Source: Desulfonema limicola
GTDB lineage: Bacteria > Desulfobacterota > Desulfobacteria > Desulfobacterales > Desulfosalsimonadaceae
Length of the DNA stretch: 15,347 nt
Direction of reading: 5' to 3'
Assembly: GCA_020722245.1 (NCBI GenBank)
Contig: DYLE01000035.1
Coordinates: forward strand, 1 to 15,347
Of this stretch, positions 14,226-15,347 are shown in pieces (within the stretch, counting starts at the first letter, position 1; every line of letters starts with the position of its first letter). The translations under genes were made by a program, and so were the position numbers. The notes beneath the pieces were generated by a model, which was not told the origin of the DNA, did not search any database, and saw only the letters and a list, made by a program, of their open reading frames with translations.

Positions 14226-14693
14226 ATGGACATTTCAATTCCGGGATACGGCGATTTGCACCTTGAGCATCTGGTGATGGATTATAACGGCACCCTGGCG
14301 GTGGACGGGGTGTTGATCGAGGGCGTCAAGGAAGCCCTGATTGCATTATCAAAGGACCTGACCCTTCATGTATTGACGGCCGACACCTTTGGCAGGGCCA
14401 GGGCCGGGCTTGAAGGGGTTCCATGCAGGCTAACTGTTTTGCCGGTGGAAAACCAGCAGGCCGGAAAGCTCGCTTATGTCAAAGCACTGGGTGCCGAGCA
14501 CACCGTGAGCATCGGCAACGGCAGAAACGATCAGTTGATGTTGAAGGAATCCAGGCTCGGCATCGCGGTGATCCTTGAGGAAGGCGCTTGCGTGGAGACA
14601 ATTCTTTCTGCGGATGTGGCGTGTCCCTCCATTGGATCCGCCCTGGATCTGTTGCGGCATCCCCTGCGCTTGACCGCAACGCTGCGCTCATGA
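14226..14693 (+). CDS. Small HAD-like protein with a DYNGT motif
   Basis: A 155-residue cytoplasmic HAD-fold protein without a cap domain. Motif I is MDYNGTLAVDG (18-28), with Asp19 as nucleophile and Asn21 where phosphatases have the acid Asp. Motif II is the TAD segment (HVLTADTFG), motif III is the Lys in AGKLAYVK, and motif IV is IGNGRNDQLML. Loss of the second Asp resembles P-type ATPase domains (DKTGT), and such proteins are often labelled 'ATPase P'; I recall DYNGT as usual for this group. It may be a slow phosphatase or a phosphate-binding protein. The C-terminus (ALDLLRHPLRLTATLR) is family-typical, so it is complete. ATG at 14226 is chosen over the TTG before it; GGAG lies 10 bases upstream. 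Confidence 0.85.
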   Translation: MDISIPGYGDLHLEHLVMDYNGTLAVDGVLIEGVKEALIALSKDLTLHVLTADTFGRARAGLEGVPCRLTVLPVENQQAGKLAYVKALGAEHTVSIGNGRNDQLMLKESRLGIAVILEEGACVETILSADVACPSIGSALDLLRHPLRLTATLRS

Positions 14694-14737
14694 CGTCGAT
14701 GAATGCCCGATGTCCGGACAGGGCGGTGCAGTAGCTC

Positions 14738-15181
14738 ATGTCAGGGTTGTGGATCATACTCGCAGCGCTTTTGGTGCTTGTTTATCTAGTCAGTCCCATC
14801 GACGCGTTGCCCGATGTTTTTCCCATTTTCGGCCGGCTGGATGATCTGTTTCTGGCCGGGCTGCTCATTTATTACCTCAAATACCGAAGGCTTCCCTGGT
14901 TTGTGGTTCAACTCAAAAACCTTCTGTTTGGAAGCAGGAAACCGGCTGGAAACACCCGGACTGAGGGCCGGTCGAAAACCGCTTCCAAGGACCCCTATGA
15001 GATCCTCGGCCTAAAGCCGGGCGCCAGCAGTGAGGAGATCCATAACGCCTACCGGGAGGCGGTCAAACGGTATCATCCGGACAGGGTCAGCCATCTCGGG
15101 GAGGAGTTTAAGGAGCTGGCGGCTGAAAAGTTTGTAGAGATACAAAGGGCCTATGATTTCCTCGTGGGTAAGAGTTCCTGA
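14738..15181 (+). CDS. DUF1232 membrane protein with C-terminal J domain
   Basis: A 147-residue fusion. Residues 1-65 carry a transmembrane segment (about 4-20) and the DUF1232 (YkvA-like) signature VSPIDALPDVFP with GRLDDL. A charged linker (about 66-83) leads to a J domain (85-146) with DPYEILGL, the HPD tripeptide at 113-115 needed to stimulate Hsp70 ATPase, and helix IV AAEKFVEIQRAYDFL. It is therefore a membrane-anchored Hsp70 partner with its J domain at the C-terminus, unlike DnaJ. It begins 44 bases after the HAD gene and is probably co-transcribed. The ribosome site is poor (GGGCGG, about 12 bases away). Confidence 0.88.
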   Translation: MSGLWIILAALLVLVYLVSPIDALPDVFPIFGRLDDLFLAGLLIYYLKYRRLPWFVVQLKNLLFGSRKPAGNTRTEGRSKTASKDPYEILGLKPGASSEEIHNAYREAVKRYHPDRVSHLGEEFKELAAEKFVEIQRAYDFLVGKSS

Positions 15182-15240
15182 TTCGAAGAAAGGCGCTCCC
15201 CGGTGTTTTATTTTATCTTGAAAAACCTGGTCCTTTGGGC

Positions 15241-15267
15241 CGGGTCAGGGTTCTTCGGCTCTGCCCG
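15241..15267 (+). repeat. Stable bulged hairpin with a UUCG-type loop
   Basis: CGGG-U-CAGGG (15241-15250) pairs with CUCUGCCCG (15259-15267) around a C(UUCG)G-like loop, with one U bulge, a UU bulge and one G-U pair. It lies 60 bases after the J-domain gene. It is followed by AAAAAAG, not a U-run, so it would be a 3'-end structure rather than an intrinsic terminator on the plus strand. Confidence 0.35.
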
Positions 15268-15274
15268 AAAAAAG

Positions 15275-15347
15275 TGAAAAGTGACTAAAGTTTGAAGTGA
15301 TCTAAAGTTGAGGTAAATGCCTGCGGCATTGCCGGTTTTAATTTAAC
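15275..15347. repeat. Short tandem repeat and overlapping palindromes at the window edge
   Basis: Two imperfect copies of TGAA(AA)GTGA(T)CTAAAGTT lie head to tail at 15275-15292 and 15293-15309. Then AATGCC-TGC-GGCATT (15316-15330) and CGGC-ATT-GCCG (15324-15334) form two overlapping perfect palindromes, followed by an AT-rich tail. This looks like part of a dispersed intergenic repeat (REP-like) that continues beyond the window. Confidence 0.4.

Overview
The window looks like a piece of a strictly anaerobic Desulfobacterota genome, probably related to the Desulfobacteraceae or Desulfosarcinaceae. This placement is inference. It rests on the mix of genes: a biotin synthase with the cluster-ligand pattern of anaerobes, several acyl-CoA dehydrogenases, a DUF6485-like cysteine-rich protein, a B12-binding radical SAM protein, an RND/MMPL exporter and a DUF1232-DnaJ fusion. 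I see no rRNA, tRNA, CRISPR array, phage module or intact insertion sequence.

Layout. Positions 1-544 are gene-poor and AT-rich. A minus-strand block follows. Its first part, 4012 down to 545, reads as one transcript: a divergent acyl-CoA dehydrogenase, a long-chain-type acyl-CoA dehydrogenase and a paraoxonase-like lipoprotein, with a good promoter at 4069-4097. Next comes a B12-binding radical SAM enzyme of the HpnP/DUF4070 type (5963-4182), which has its own promoter at 6057-6085 and a structured leader. The last minus-strand group runs from 7820 to 6108: a PaaI-type hotdog thioesterase interrupted by an in-frame TAG, a 68-residue cysteine-rich protein and bioB. A divergent promoter region (7821-8013) separates this group from a plus-strand alpha/beta hydrolase (8014-8802) and an endonuclease/exonuclease/phosphatase-family enzyme (8906-9679).

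Convergent to these lies a two-gene minus-strand operon: a geranylgeranyl-reductase-like flavoprotein (13538-12366) followed after 19 bases by a 12-TM RND/MMPL exporter (12346-9704). On the far right, plus-strand genes encode a small exported protein with a very strong translation signal and its own terminator, a small HAD protein and a membrane-anchored J-domain protein. The window ends in a hairpin- and repeat-rich intergenic tail.

Much of the gene content concerns acyl-CoA and lipid chemistry (dehydrogenases, thioesterase, lactonase-like lipoprotein, hydrolase, isoprenoid-reductase-like flavoprotein, lipid-type exporter). Biotin synthesis (bioB) is represented without the other bio genes.

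Most notable observations: (1) the thioesterase reading frame continues for 68 well-conserved codons after a single TAG, and no gene in the window ends in TAG, so amber decoding (pyrrolysine or suppression) competes with a recent nonsense mutation; (2) BioB lacks two of the four classical [2Fe-2S] ligands and has extra cysteines, as expected for the Type II enzyme of anaerobes; (3) one acyl-CoA dehydrogenase has Gln where the catalytic Glu is expected; (4) the exporter carries a textbook EF-hand calcium loop in its second periplasmic domain.
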